Source: Pseudomonas sp. FP2309
GTDB taxonomy: Bacteria; Pseudomonadota; Gammaproteobacteria; Pseudomonadales; Pseudomonadaceae
NCBI RefSeq assembly: GCF_030687575.1
Contig: NZ_CP117439.1
Coordinates: forward strand, 2,781,501-2,845,500
Reading direction: 5' to 3'
DNA length: 64,000 bases
Shown here: positions 1-8,204 of the stretch, one piece after another
How the letters are laid out: every line of letters starts with the position of its first letter
Numbering within the stretch: the first letter of the stretch is position 1
The notes under the pieces: generated by a model
Database searches by the model: none
What the model saw: only the letters and a program-made list of their open reading frames with translations
Told to the model about the DNA's origin: nothing
Translations under genes and position numbers: made by a program

Positions 1-1048
1 AGTACGCGTCATTGGACAGCACGAACGTCAGCGGCATGCTGGTGATCGCCACCACCAACGGGAACAGGTGGCCCCAGGACGGCGGGATCCAGTCGACCAG
101 GGTCTGCGCCAGGGCGTCAACCATCTTGGTGCCGGAAAAAATCCCGGCAAAGATACCGGCCGCAAACACCAGCAGCACCACGGTCATGGCATTGCCCGAG
201 TGCGCCAGAATGCGTTCTTTCTGGATGTCCAATTGCGGGTAGTTGATCATCAGCGCCAGCACAAAGCCGATCAGGAACAGGATCGCCGAATGCATCAGCC
301 CCATCACCAGGGCCACCATCACCGCGATCACCAGCACCAGGTTGACATAGGCCAGCTTCGGACGTTTGTGGGGCGTGTCTTCAAGAATCGCGTTGATGTA
401 GCAATCGCCGCCGCCGCTTTGCAGCTGCACGTTGCCAATGCGCTTGCGCTCTGCGCGTCCCAGCAGGAACGCCGTGAAGATCACCCACAGGGCGCCGCCG
501 ATCATGGTCGGCAGCAACGGCACGAAGTATTCGCCGGCATCCAGGCCCAGTGCGGCAATCGCCCGTGTGGCGGGGCCGCCCCAGGGCGTCATGCCGCTCA
601 TGATACTCAACGACAGCATGGAGATGGTCGCCAGGATCATCGGGTTCATACCGATGCGTTTATACAGCGGCAGCATCGCGGCGCAGGTGATCATGTAGGT
701 CGTCGTGCCGTCGCCGTCGAGCGCCACCAGCAACGACAGCAGGGCAGTGCCGACGGCGATCTTCATGGGGTCGCCATTGACGCGCTTGAGGATCTTGCGG
801 ATCAGTGGGTCGAACAGGCCTGCGTCGATCATCAGGCCGAAAAACAGGATCGCAAACAGCAGCAGCGCGGCAGACGGTGCGACCATTTTCAGGCCGTCGA
901 GCATCATCTTGCCGGTGGTACCGCCGAAACCACCGATCACCGCGAAGACGATCGGTACCACGGTGAGCGCGACGATCGGCGACAAGCGCTTCGTCATGAT
1001 GAGGAAGGTGAAGACGACCACCATGGCCAAGCCGAGGAAAGCGAGCAT
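1..1048 (-). CDS. CitMHS-family citrate:cation/H+ symporter, 3' end cut by window edge
   Basis: Inner-membrane transporter of the CitMHS family (divalent-metal-citrate:H+ symport). The reading frame is open from an ATG at 1048 to the window edge, giving 349 of an expected roughly 430 residues. Visible features are a hydrophobic N-terminus, the acidic motif DGDGTTTYMI near residues 111-120, the conserved TPWGGPATR loop near 154-162, and further alternating hydrophobic segments. Start chosen because AAGAGAA lies shortly upstream. It follows dctA on the same strand after 134 bp, so a tri-/dicarboxylate uptake role fits the context. The exact substrate (citrate, or a related tricarboxylate such as aconitate) cannot be told from sequence. 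The family call is firm; the C-terminus is outside the window. Confidence 0.85.
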   Translation of the reverse strand, partial: MLAFLGLAMVVVFTFLIMTKRLSPIVALTVVPIVFAVIGGFGGTTGKMMLDGLKMVAPSAALLLFAILFFGLMIDAGLFDPLIRKILKRVNGDPMKIAVGTALLSLLVALDGDGTTTYMITCAAMLPLYKRIGMNPMILATISMLSLSIMSGMTPWGGPATRAIAALGLDAGEYFVPLLPTMIGGALWVIFTAFLLGRAERKRIGNVQLQSGGGDCYINAILEDTPHKRPKLAYVNLVLVIAVMVALVMGLMHSAILFLIGFVLALMINYPQLDIQKERILAHSGNAMTVVLLVFAAGIFAGIFSGTKMVDALAQTLVDWIPPSWGHLFPLVVAITSMPLTFVLSNDAY

Positions 1049-1060
1049 AGGACGATTCTC

Positions 1061-1068
1061 TTGTTGTT
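1061..1068 (-). promoter_or_regulatory. Candidate Hfq/Crc CA motif before the citrate transporter
   Basis: On the minus strand AACAACAA sits directly before the ribosome-binding stretch of the CitMHS gene, matching the AANAANAA catabolite-activity pattern that Hfq/Crc recognise in Pseudomonas. Short motif, so chance occurrence is possible. Confidence 0.35.
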
Positions 1069-1182
1069 ATCGTAAGAATGGCTGACGCCGACGCGCACGA
1101 GCCCTGACCCGCCGGGCGGCACAACGGCGCCAGGCGGGGAGGGGGTTCAGTCAAGTCAGGGAGTGGCGTTATCCGGGTTTCT

Positions 1183-2484
1183 CTAGGCGCGTTCGGCGAC
1201 CTTCACGTGTTCCCAGGCTATTTCCTGTGGCGGGGAAAATTTTGCGTCGAGCATCCGGTTCAACGTTTCGCGGTGGCAGGCGTTTTCAGACATCGACATC
1301 ACCACCGTCGCTACCGCGTTGCTGGCCAGGCTGGTCAGGGCGCGAGCTTCGGACATGAAGCGGTCAACGCCGATCAGCAATGCGAGGCCGGCCAATGGGA
1401 TGTCGTGAATGACCGTCAGGGTCGAGGCCAGTGCCACGAACCCGCTGCCGGTGACGCCGGCGGCGCCTTTGGAGGACAGCAGCATGATGGCCAGCATGGT
1501 GATGATTTGGGTCAGGCTCAGGTCGATGTTGCAGGCCTGGGCAATGAAAATCGCCGCCAGCGACAGGTAGATGGCCGTGCCGTCCAGGTTGAACGAGTAG
1601 CCGGTGGGCAGTACCAGGCCCACGACACCTTTTTTGCAGCCCAGGGCTTCGAGTTTCTCCAGCATGCGCGGCATCACAGGCTCCGTGGAGGAGGTGCCGA
1701 GCACCACCAGAAACTCTTCCCGGAAGTAGCGCAGCAGTTTCCACAGGCTGAAACCGTTGGCGCGGCAGATGCTGCCCAGTACCACGAACACGAAGAAGCC
1801 GCAGGCGATGTACAAGGTCATGATCAACTTTGCCAGGGAGCCCAGCGAGGTGATGCCGTACTGGCCGACCGTGAACGCCAGGGCCCCGAACGCGCCGATC
1901 GGTGCAAAACGCATCAGGTAAGAGAAGATCTTGAAGACCATGTGCGAGGCGGATTCGAGCACGTCGAGCACAGGCTTGCCGCGTTCACCCAGCGACGACA
2001 AGGCAAAGCCGGACAGCACCGCGATAAACAGCACCGGCAACACTTCACCTTTACTGAAGGCGCCGACAAACGTCTCGGGAATGATGTGCATGAAAAACTC
2101 CACAACCCCAAGCTTTGCGGCCGACTCCGTGTACTGGGCCAAACCTTTGGTGCTCAGCTGGCTGGGATCAATGTTCATGCCGGCGCCCGGCTGGAACAGG
2201 TACACCGCAACCAGGCCGATCGCCAGGCTGATCACCGTCAGGCCGAAGAACAGCAGCATGGTCTTGCTCAGCAGGCGCCCGAGCGAGCGCTTGTCGCTCA
2301 TCCCGGCGATGCCGGTGACGATGGTGCAGAACACCACGGGGGCAATCATCATCTTGATCAGCTTGATGAAGGCATCACCCAGCGGTTTTAGCGCAATGGC
2401 TTGCTGCGCCCAGAAGTGCCCGACCACGATGCCCAGCGCCACGGCGCAGAGGATCTGGAAGTAGAGCGATTTAACAAGTTTCAT
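1183..2484 (-). CDS. dctA: C4-dicarboxylate/H+ symporter DctA
   Basis: Inner-membrane carrier of the DAACS family for succinate, fumarate, malate and related dicarboxylates. The 433-residue product has the family hallmarks: the serine-rich hairpin LGTSSTEPVMPRM, the TGYSFNLDGTAIY motif, and SSKGAAGVTGSGFVALA for substrate and cation binding, within about eight hydrophobic segments. An in-frame ATG four codons upstream exists, but GGTGA just before the ATG at 2484 makes the inner start more likely. Same strand as the CitMHS gene downstream and the GalD-like gene upstream (58 bp gap), suggesting one carboxylate-uptake unit. The neighbouring LysR gene is the likely regulator. Confidence 0.93.
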   Translation of the reverse strand: MKLVKSLYFQILCAVALGIVVGHFWAQQAIALKPLGDAFIKLIKMMIAPVVFCTIVTGIAGMSDKRSLGRLLSKTMLLFFGLTVISLAIGLVAVYLFQPGAGMNIDPSQLSTKGLAQYTESAAKLGVVEFFMHIIPETFVGAFSKGEVLPVLFIAVLSGFALSSLGERGKPVLDVLESASHMVFKIFSYLMRFAPIGAFGALAFTVGQYGITSLGSLAKLIMTLYIACGFFVFVVLGSICRANGFSLWKLLRYFREEFLVVLGTSSTEPVMPRMLEKLEALGCKKGVVGLVLPTGYSFNLDGTAIYLSLAAIFIAQACNIDLSLTQIITMLAIMLLSSKGAAGVTGSGFVALASTLTVIHDIPLAGLALLIGVDRFMSEARALTSLASNAVATVVMSMSENACHRETLNRMLDAKFSPPQEIAWEHVKVAERA

Positions 2485-2542
2485 GGCATCACCCATTTTT
2501 TAGAATTGTGCGGATGCAAAAACTGCCAACGGCTACTGGAAT

Positions 2543-3625
2543 TTATCCGGCAAGACGCTGCGAGTCAGTGGCGTAGACGTAGCCGGAGAAAAGCCTGCGG
2601 GCGGTGCGTACGACGGAAGCCTGAATTGTCTCACCGTTGACGCCGGTGTAGGACAATACGACATCAATTGCGCCGCTTGGGTGTTCGATACGCACGGCTT
2701 CCGGACGCGGAGTACTCACCCCTCCGAGCATCTGGGCGACGACGCTGCCTGCTGTCACGCACGCGGTGGCCAAACCAATCGAGCCTGTGATGGCGAGCGC
2801 GCGGTGGCAGTTGTGCGGCATGAAATAACGCACCTGGATCGTGCCGCCGGCTTTGGCGGGGGAGACCAGCACCGGCTTTGGAATCACTTTATCGCTGACG
2901 TCACCCAGGCCCATGGCCAGGCCGGCCTGCAGGCGCAGTGCTTCAAGGCGTCGCAGGAATTCCTTATCGGCGTCCAGTTCCGCCGGGCTCTCATCGCCAC
3001 GCTTGCCCAGTTGGCTGGCTTGGATGAGCACCATGGGCATCGCCATGTCGATGCAGGTCACCGCAACGCCGTCGATCACGTCCTGCGGGTTGCCGGTGGG
3101 AAAGAGTTTGCCGGTCTTGCTGCCGGCGGCATCCAGGAAGGTCAGTTGCACGGGAGCGGCCGTGCCGGGAACGCCATCGATGGCGGTATCGCCCTCGTAA
3201 CTGACTTTGCCATCCGGTGTGTGCACATCGGAATGGATGAAAGTCCCGGTGTTGACATTGCGAATACGTACACGGGTGCGGCCTGGGGTGCCCTTGACCA
3301 GACCCTGTTCGATGGCGAACGGACCAACCGCGCACAGCATGTTGCCGCAGTTGGGTGCGCTGTCGACCCGGCGTTGGGAAACCATCACTTGAACGAACAG
3401 GTAGTCAACGTCGGCATCCGGGTGCAACGAAGGGCTGACGATGGCAACCTTGCTCGTTTGCGGGCTGCCACCGCCGATGCCGTCGATCTCCAGTTCATGA
3501 CCGGAGCCCATCAGGTTGAGCAGCAGTTCGTCGCGGGCCTCAACGGCAGCGGGCAAATCCCAGTCGAGAAAAACCGGACCTTTGGAGGTGCCACCGCGCA
3601 TCAGCACACAGGGAATTCTTTGCAT
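2543..3625 (-). CDS. PrpF/GalD-family isomerase (4-oxalomesaconate tautomerase-like)
   Basis: A 360-residue cytoplasmic enzyme of the PrpF fold (double diaminopimelate-epimerase-like domain). It begins with the typical RGGTSKG motif (residues 10-16) and has NCGNMLCAVGPFA near residue 93, where the cysteine is a usual catalytic position, plus a GNPQDVIDG stretch. Family members shift double bonds in tricarboxylic acids: GalD makes the enol form of 4-oxalomesaconate in gallate breakdown, and PrpF isomerises 2-methylaconitate. No gallate dioxygenase or methylcitrate genes are nearby. Next to DctA and CitMHS, an isomerase acting on an imported tricarboxylate such as aconitate is an equally good reading. 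Confidence 0.75.
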   Translation of the reverse strand: MQRIPCVLMRGGTSKGPVFLDWDLPAAVEARDELLLNLMGSGHELEIDGIGGGSPQTSKVAIVSPSLHPDADVDYLFVQVMVSQRRVDSAPNCGNMLCAVGPFAIEQGLVKGTPGRTRVRIRNVNTGTFIHSDVHTPDGKVSYEGDTAIDGVPGTAAPVQLTFLDAAGSKTGKLFPTGNPQDVIDGVAVTCIDMAMPMVLIQASQLGKRGDESPAELDADKEFLRRLEALRLQAGLAMGLGDVSDKVIPKPVLVSPAKAGGTIQVRYFMPHNCHRALAITGSIGLATACVTAGSVVAQMLGGVSTPRPEAVRIEHPSGAIDVVLSYTGVNGETIQASVVRTARRLFSGYVYATDSQRLAG

Positions 3626-3790
3626 GATACTGACTCTTGTTGATCAATCGGTGTAATTGATGTTCTTGGAGCAAGAGTCTCAAGCTTTAAAAAATGTTTC
3701 AAATGCAAAGATTGAAGCGATTATTGCGTTTCGCGAATGATGAATTTACGCTGAGCGTCCTTTCGACGCCTTCTGCTGATGAGGAAAGAC

Positions 3791-4681
3791 ATGGACTATG
3801 AGCTGAACGACATCCGATCTTTTGTGAAGATCGCCGAACTCGGCAGTTTTCACGAAGCAGCTGATGCCTTGCATCTTTCTCAACCCGCACTCAGCCGCAG
3901 GATCAAAAAACTGGAAGAGGGGCTGGGTACTTCTTTGCTTGATCGCACCACGCGCAAGGTCAGCCTTACGAGCGTCGGCCGCGACTTTCTTCCCAAGGCG
4001 CGGCGCTTGCTGGATGACTTCGATGAGTCGATTCTCAATATTCGTGAACTGGCTGAACGCCAGATTGGCCGGGTCACCCTGGCGTGCATTCCGACGGCTG
4101 CGTTCTATTTCCTGCCTTCAGTCATTCGGCTGTACAACGAGCGTTATCCAAAAATCCGCATCCGTCTGCTGGACCTGAGTGCCAATGAGGGGCTGGAAGC
4201 CGTACTGCGGGGGGAGGCCGACTTCGGTATCAATATGATGAGTGGGCAGCATCCGGACATCGAGTTCGTGCCCCTGGTCAGCGAACCGTTTGTTCTGGCG
4301 TGCCGACGTGACCATGAGTTGGCGGGACGCAGCTCGGTCACCTGGTCTGAATTGAGCGATTACCGGCTTATCGGGGTGGGGCGCCTGAGCGGAAACCGCA
4401 TGCTGCTCGATCACGCACTGTCGGGCTTGAGCTGGCGACCGCAGTGGTTCTACGAAGTCCAGCATCTGTCCACGTCACTGGGTCTGGTGGAGGCCGGTCT
4501 GGGGGTTTCGGCCATGCCGAGCCTGGCCATGCCGGCGCATGATCATCCAACCCTGGTCAGCGTGCCGTTGATCGAGCCGGTGGTGAACCGCTCGTTGGGC
4601 CTGGTTTACCGTCGGGGATCATCGCTTTCGCCAGCGGCGGAAAAATTCGTCTCGATACTGCTCGAACAATGGCCGCAATGA
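3791..4681 (+). CDS. LysR-family regulator, divergent from the carboxylate block
   Basis: A 296-residue LysR regulator: N-terminal winged helix-turn-helix (residues 1-60, with the typical AADALHLSQPALSRRIKKLE helix) followed by a periplasmic-binding-protein-like effector domain. The ATG at 3791 is preferred over one four codons upstream because GAGGAAAG lies 3-4 nt before it. It is transcribed away from the GalD-like gene across 165 bp, the classic arrangement for a LysR protein controlling the neighbouring divergent operon, here galD-dctA-citMHS. The effector is probably a tri- or dicarboxylate, by inference from context. Confidence 0.85.
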   Translation: MDYELNDIRSFVKIAELGSFHEAADALHLSQPALSRRIKKLEEGLGTSLLDRTTRKVSLTSVGRDFLPKARRLLDDFDESILNIRELAERQIGRVTLACIPTAAFYFLPSVIRLYNERYPKIRIRLLDLSANEGLEAVLRGEADFGINMMSGQHPDIEFVPLVSEPFVLACRRDHELAGRSSVTWSELSDYRLIGVGRLSGNRMLLDHALSGLSWRPQWFYEVQHLSTSLGLVEAGLGVSAMPSLAMPAHDHPTLVSVPLIEPVVNRSLGLVYRRGSSLSPAAEKFVSILLEQWPQ

Positions 4682-4702
4682 TCCATCGCCGGTGGTTACG
4701 GC

Positions 4703-5608
4703 TTACATGCGACGAGGCTCGCCCTCGGCAATTTTGCGCATCAGGCTGAGGTAGCGACTGGCCCCCAGCCCCAGAGGTCGGTTTTTTACCCAGATGATAT
4801 CGACCCACAGCCGCATCTGACTGGGCATGTAGTCAAACACCACCTCCGTCAACGCGCCGGACGTGATGAGCGGTTGTACCAGCGGTTGCGGAAGATACGC
4901 CCAGCCCAATCCTTGCAGCACCAGATCCAGGGTCGCCAGGTAACTGTCGCTGAGCCAGATCCGCCGCGACAGGACAACGCGCGGGTCTGAGTCTGTCGGT
5001 CCTCCGGTCGCGACGATGATTTGCCGGACGTCCACCAGTTGTTCTTCACTTAACGGGCTTTTCTTGCCGGCGGCCGCAGGATGATCCGGGGCGGCAACGG
5101 CGACCAACAGCTGGCTTCCCGCCTCAAGAAAAGTCTCCCGCTCATCGAGCCCCGGTCGTTCGAATCCCAGCGCCAATTGCACCTGCCCTTCGTGAAGCAT
5201 GCGAATCGCCTCGGGATGGGAGGCCGAGCGAATCTCGATTTCAAGCGTGGGAAACTCTTTGGCGATAATGGCCAGTGGGCGACTCCAGGCGCCCGTTTGC
5301 AATTCCGGCGCCATCGCCAGGACCAGGCGCTCCTCCAAACCCTGGTGAAGCTGCAGGGCATGGGCGTCGAGCAAATTGATCTGGCTCGCGACCTGACGTG
5401 CTTGAGGTTCAAGTGCTTTTGCGGCAGCCGTAGGAATGGCTTTGCGGGTTGATCGGTCGAACAGCAATAAATCCAGCTCTGCTTCAAGTTGCGAAACCGC
5501 CATGTTAATGGCCGAGGGGACCCGGCCCAGTTTTCGTGCCGCTGCAGAAAAGGAACCGCTGTCGATAACCGCAAGGAAAACTTTAAGTGACTCGCTGGTA
5601 AACGCCAT
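4703..5608 (-). CDS. LysR-family regulator, divergent from SDR operon
   Basis: A 301-residue LysR regulator with a winged HTH over residues 1-60 (SFSAAARKLGRVPSAINMAV helix region) and a substrate-binding domain containing the commonly seen QGLGWAYLPQPLV segment near the C-terminal third. An upstream TTG start is possible, but the ATG at 5608 gives the usual N-terminus. It is divergent from the SDR gene across a 97-bp AT-rich gap, so it most likely controls the SDR, aminotransferase and glutamine-synthetase-like genes. Its 3' end lies 21 bp from the stop of the other LysR gene, convergent with it. Confidence 0.85.
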   Translation of the reverse strand: MAFTSESLKVFLAVIDSGSFSAAARKLGRVPSAINMAVSQLEAELDLLLFDRSTRKAIPTAAAKALEPQARQVASQINLLDAHALQLHQGLEERLVLAMAPELQTGAWSRPLAIIAKEFPTLEIEIRSASHPEAIRMLHEGQVQLALGFERPGLDERETFLEAGSQLLVAVAAPDHPAAAGKKSPLSEEQLVDVRQIIVATGGPTDSDPRVVLSRRIWLSDSYLATLDLVLQGLGWAYLPQPLVQPLITSGALTEVVFDYMPSQMRLWVDIIWVKNRPLGLGASRYLSLMRKIAEGEPRRM

Positions 5609-5705
5609 GGTGGTTGTCAAATTCTCTGATAATAATCGTCTTTATTTATCAGGTTTATTAGCCTAATTTCCACTCCTATTACAAATTAAGTACGTGGGGA
5701 ACACC

Positions 5706-6485
5706 ATGTTAATGACTGATTTGAAGGGGCAGGTCGCACTTGTCAGTGGTGCCGGAAGTGAAGCAGGTATTGGTATGGCGATTGCGCGCAGATTGGGGGC
5801 GGCAGGGGCGAGGTTGATCGTCACCGCCAGCAGTCAGCGCATCGTGGAACGGGTGGCAGAACTTCGCGCCCAAGGGTTCGAAGTTGAAGGCCGGCCAGTT
5901 GACCTGACCGATGAAGGTCAGGTGCGCGAATTCGGTGTGTGGGCAGAATCACTCTGGGGGCAGGTCGATATTCTGGTAAACAATGCGGGGATGGCCATGC
6001 AAGGAAGCCCGGAGCCTTTTTCGGCATTGGCCCAGATGGGTTTGCATGAGTGGAACCTTTCCATAGCAAGAAACCTGACGACAGCGTTTCTTCTAACCCG
6101 CACCGTGCTTCCCGGCATGCAGGCGCGACATTACGGGCGCATTGTCAATATCAGTTCCACCACCGGCACGCGGGGCAGCAACCCTGGCGAAGCCGCTTAT
6201 AGCGCCGCCAAGGCCGCGATGGTGGGCATGAGCATGGGGCTTGCGCTTGAAGTCGCCAAGCAGGGGATCACCGTAAACAGCGTAGCGCCAGGCTGGATTG
6301 CCACCGCCTCAAGCTTACCCGAGGAAGCCGAAGCGGGGCGTTTCACCCCGATCGGGCGTGCAGGCAGCCCCCACGAAGTGGCGGCGGCGGTTGCCTTTCT
6401 GGCGTCGCCAGAATCCAGCTACATCACCGGCGAAGTGCTCGTGGTCGATGGCGGGAACTCGCGGGTCGAGAATAAAGCGCCTTAA
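5706..6485 (+). CDS. Short-chain dehydrogenase/reductase
   Basis: A 259-residue classical SDR. It shows the Rossmann NAD(P) loop near residue 15 (SGAGSEAGIGMAIA, a variant of TGxxxGIG), the NNAG motif near 92, the catalytic serine in NISSTTG, and YSAAK with the catalytic Tyr and Lys, then a C-terminal ITGEVLVVDGG. Start at 5706 because GGGGA lies 5 nt before it; a GTG further upstream lacks support. It probably reduces or oxidises a hydroxyl/keto group of the compound handled by the downstream aminotransferase and ligase. Substrate unknown. Confidence 0.85.
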   Translation: MLMTDLKGQVALVSGAGSEAGIGMAIARRLGAAGARLIVTASSQRIVERVAELRAQGFEVEGRPVDLTDEGQVREFGVWAESLWGQVDILVNNAGMAMQGSPEPFSALAQMGLHEWNLSIARNLTTAFLLTRTVLPGMQARHYGRIVNISSTTGTRGSNPGEAAYSAAKAAMVGMSMGLALEVAKQGITVNSVAPGWIATASSLPEEAEAGRFTPIGRAGSPHEVAAAVAFLASPESSYITGEVLVVDGGNSRVENKAP

Positions 6486-6737
6486 TCCTCAGGCGCCGAT
6501 AGCAACAGTTACGTTTCAACTGTGGTCACGCGCATCGCCCGGCTCCAGCGTCAACGCCTGCGCGATTTCGAAAAACGTAAATGCGCGGGCAGTGTAAATA
6601 GTTAGAACAATCACCCAGGCGCCAAGTCGGCGGGACGGTACTTACGTGCCCGCCACAAACTGAGACGGCACGCATAGGCGGGCTATCTAAACGGCAACAA
6701 CGTTACTTAATCTGATCATTAACCAAGGGTTTTAATC

Positions 6738-8132
6738 ATGTCCAAGAGTGGAGTTTGTGAATCAGCCATTGCTGCCTTTGCCGCATCCGAACGTGCCCGG
6801 TTTATAGAAAACAACCAGGCTTCCATAGCGCTCGCCAAACGCGCCAGGGCGAATCTGTTCAACGGTGTGCCCATGCACTGGATGAGCGATTGGTCGATGC
6901 CTTCGCCGCTCTTCGTGCAGCGTGCCAAAGGCGCACGCTTCACCGATGTCGACGGTCATGAGTACATCGATTTTTGCCTGGGTGACACCGGCACGATGTT
7001 CGGCCACTCACCTGATCCCATCGCCCGCGCCATCGCCGAGCAGGCGAACAATGGCTTGACCACGATGCTGCCCGGCGAAGACGCGGTGGTCTGCGGCGAG
7101 TTGCTGGCTCAGCAATTTGGGCTGCCTTACTGGCAAGTGACCGCGAATGCCACAGACGCCAACCGTTATGTACTGCGCTGGGCGCGCGCCATCACCAAGC
7201 GCAATGTCCTGCTGGTGTTCGACGGCTGCTATCACGGCACCGTGGATGACGTGATGGTGCGCTACCGCGACGGCAAGACAGTGCACCGTCCGGGTCTTGT
7301 GGGCCAGGCCTACGACTTGAGCCAGTACAGTCGATCCATCCCTTTTAACGATGTTGCCGCACTGGAGGCTGCTTTGGCCCAGGGCGATGTGTGCGCGCTG
7401 ATGTGCGAACCGGCGATGACCAACATCGGCATGGTCCTGCCTGATCCTGGATTCATGCAAAAGTGCCGAGAATTGACCCGCCAATATGGCAGCCTTCTGG
7501 TGATTGATGAGACCCACACTATTTCCACCGGCCTGGGTGGGTGCACGCGCCAATGGGCGTTGGAACCCGACTTTTTCGTGGTGGGTAAACCCATCGCAGG
7601 GGGCATGCCTTGCGCGGTGTTTGGCGTGACCGAGGAAGTTGCTCAGGCCATGCGCGACGTGCAGATGAGCGCAGAGGGGGGCGGTCATGGACACAGCGGT
7701 ATGGGCACAACGCTGTCCGCCAACTCGCTGGCGATGCGTTGCATGCGCGCCAGTCTTGAAGAGGTCATGACCGACGCGGCTTACCAGCACATGCTGTCCG
7801 TCGCCTCAAGACTGGCGCAGGGACTTCGAGGGCTATTCGAGCGCCACCAACTGAACTGGTCTGTCACCGAGTTGGGCGCACGGTGTGAGTTTCAATTCTG
7901 TGCCACACCGCCCAGAACCGGCGCGCAAGCCGAGGCGGCTTTCCATGACAGCCTTCAAATGGCGCTGCACCTCTACTTGATCAATCGCGGCATCCTGATC
8001 ACGCCTTTTCACAACATGACCCTGTGCTGTCCGCAAACCAGCGTCGCAGATATCGACAGCCTGATCGCTGCGCTGGATGACGCGCTGACTACGCTGCTTG
8101 CCCTGCCGGGCGCGCGGGTTATGCCCTCATAG
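6738..8132 (+). CDS. Class III PLP-dependent aminotransferase
   Basis: A 464-residue fold-type I class III aminotransferase, closest in look to glutamate-1-semialdehyde aminomutase-like and aspartate-aminotransferase-family proteins. It has FDGCYHGTVDD near 161-171, the PLP-binding DETHT at 257-261 and the Schiff-base lysine in VVGKPIAGGMP (K284). It would move an amino group between an omega- or alpha-amine and a keto acid in the cytoplasm. AAGGG precedes the start. The 252-bp gap behind the SDR may hold its own promoter. The downstream glutamine-synthetase-like gene is 72 bp away on the same strand, suggesting joint action on an amine. Confidence 0.85.
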   Translation: MSKSGVCESAIAAFAASERARFIENNQASIALAKRARANLFNGVPMHWMSDWSMPSPLFVQRAKGARFTDVDGHEYIDFCLGDTGTMFGHSPDPIARAIAEQANNGLTTMLPGEDAVVCGELLAQQFGLPYWQVTANATDANRYVLRWARAITKRNVLLVFDGCYHGTVDDVMVRYRDGKTVHRPGLVGQAYDLSQYSRSIPFNDVAALEAALAQGDVCALMCEPAMTNIGMVLPDPGFMQKCRELTRQYGSLLVIDETHTISTGLGGCTRQWALEPDFFVVGKPIAGGMPCAVFGVTEEVAQAMRDVQMSAEGGGHGHSGMGTTLSANSLAMRCMRASLEEVMTDAAYQHMLSVASRLAQGLRGLFERHQLNWSVTELGARCEFQFCATPPRTGAQAEAAFHDSLQMALHLYLINRGILITPFHNMTLCCPQTSVADIDSLIAALDDALTTLLALPGARVMPS

Positions 8133-8204
8133 CCCAACGTTTGAAGAACCTATTTTTCTTACAAAGACTGCCAAGTCGCTTGAATGAGCGCGAAGAGGTT
8201 TGAC

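Noticed and set aside
68..2391. Long plus-strand open frames opposite the citrate transporter and dctA
   Set aside because: Gln/His/Arg-rich shadows of genes whose membrane-protein motifs are clear on the minus strand.
6486..6737. Possible gene remnant on the minus strand between the SDR and the aminotransferase
   Set aside because: Short stretches look coding-like but stops interrupt them and no family could be named.
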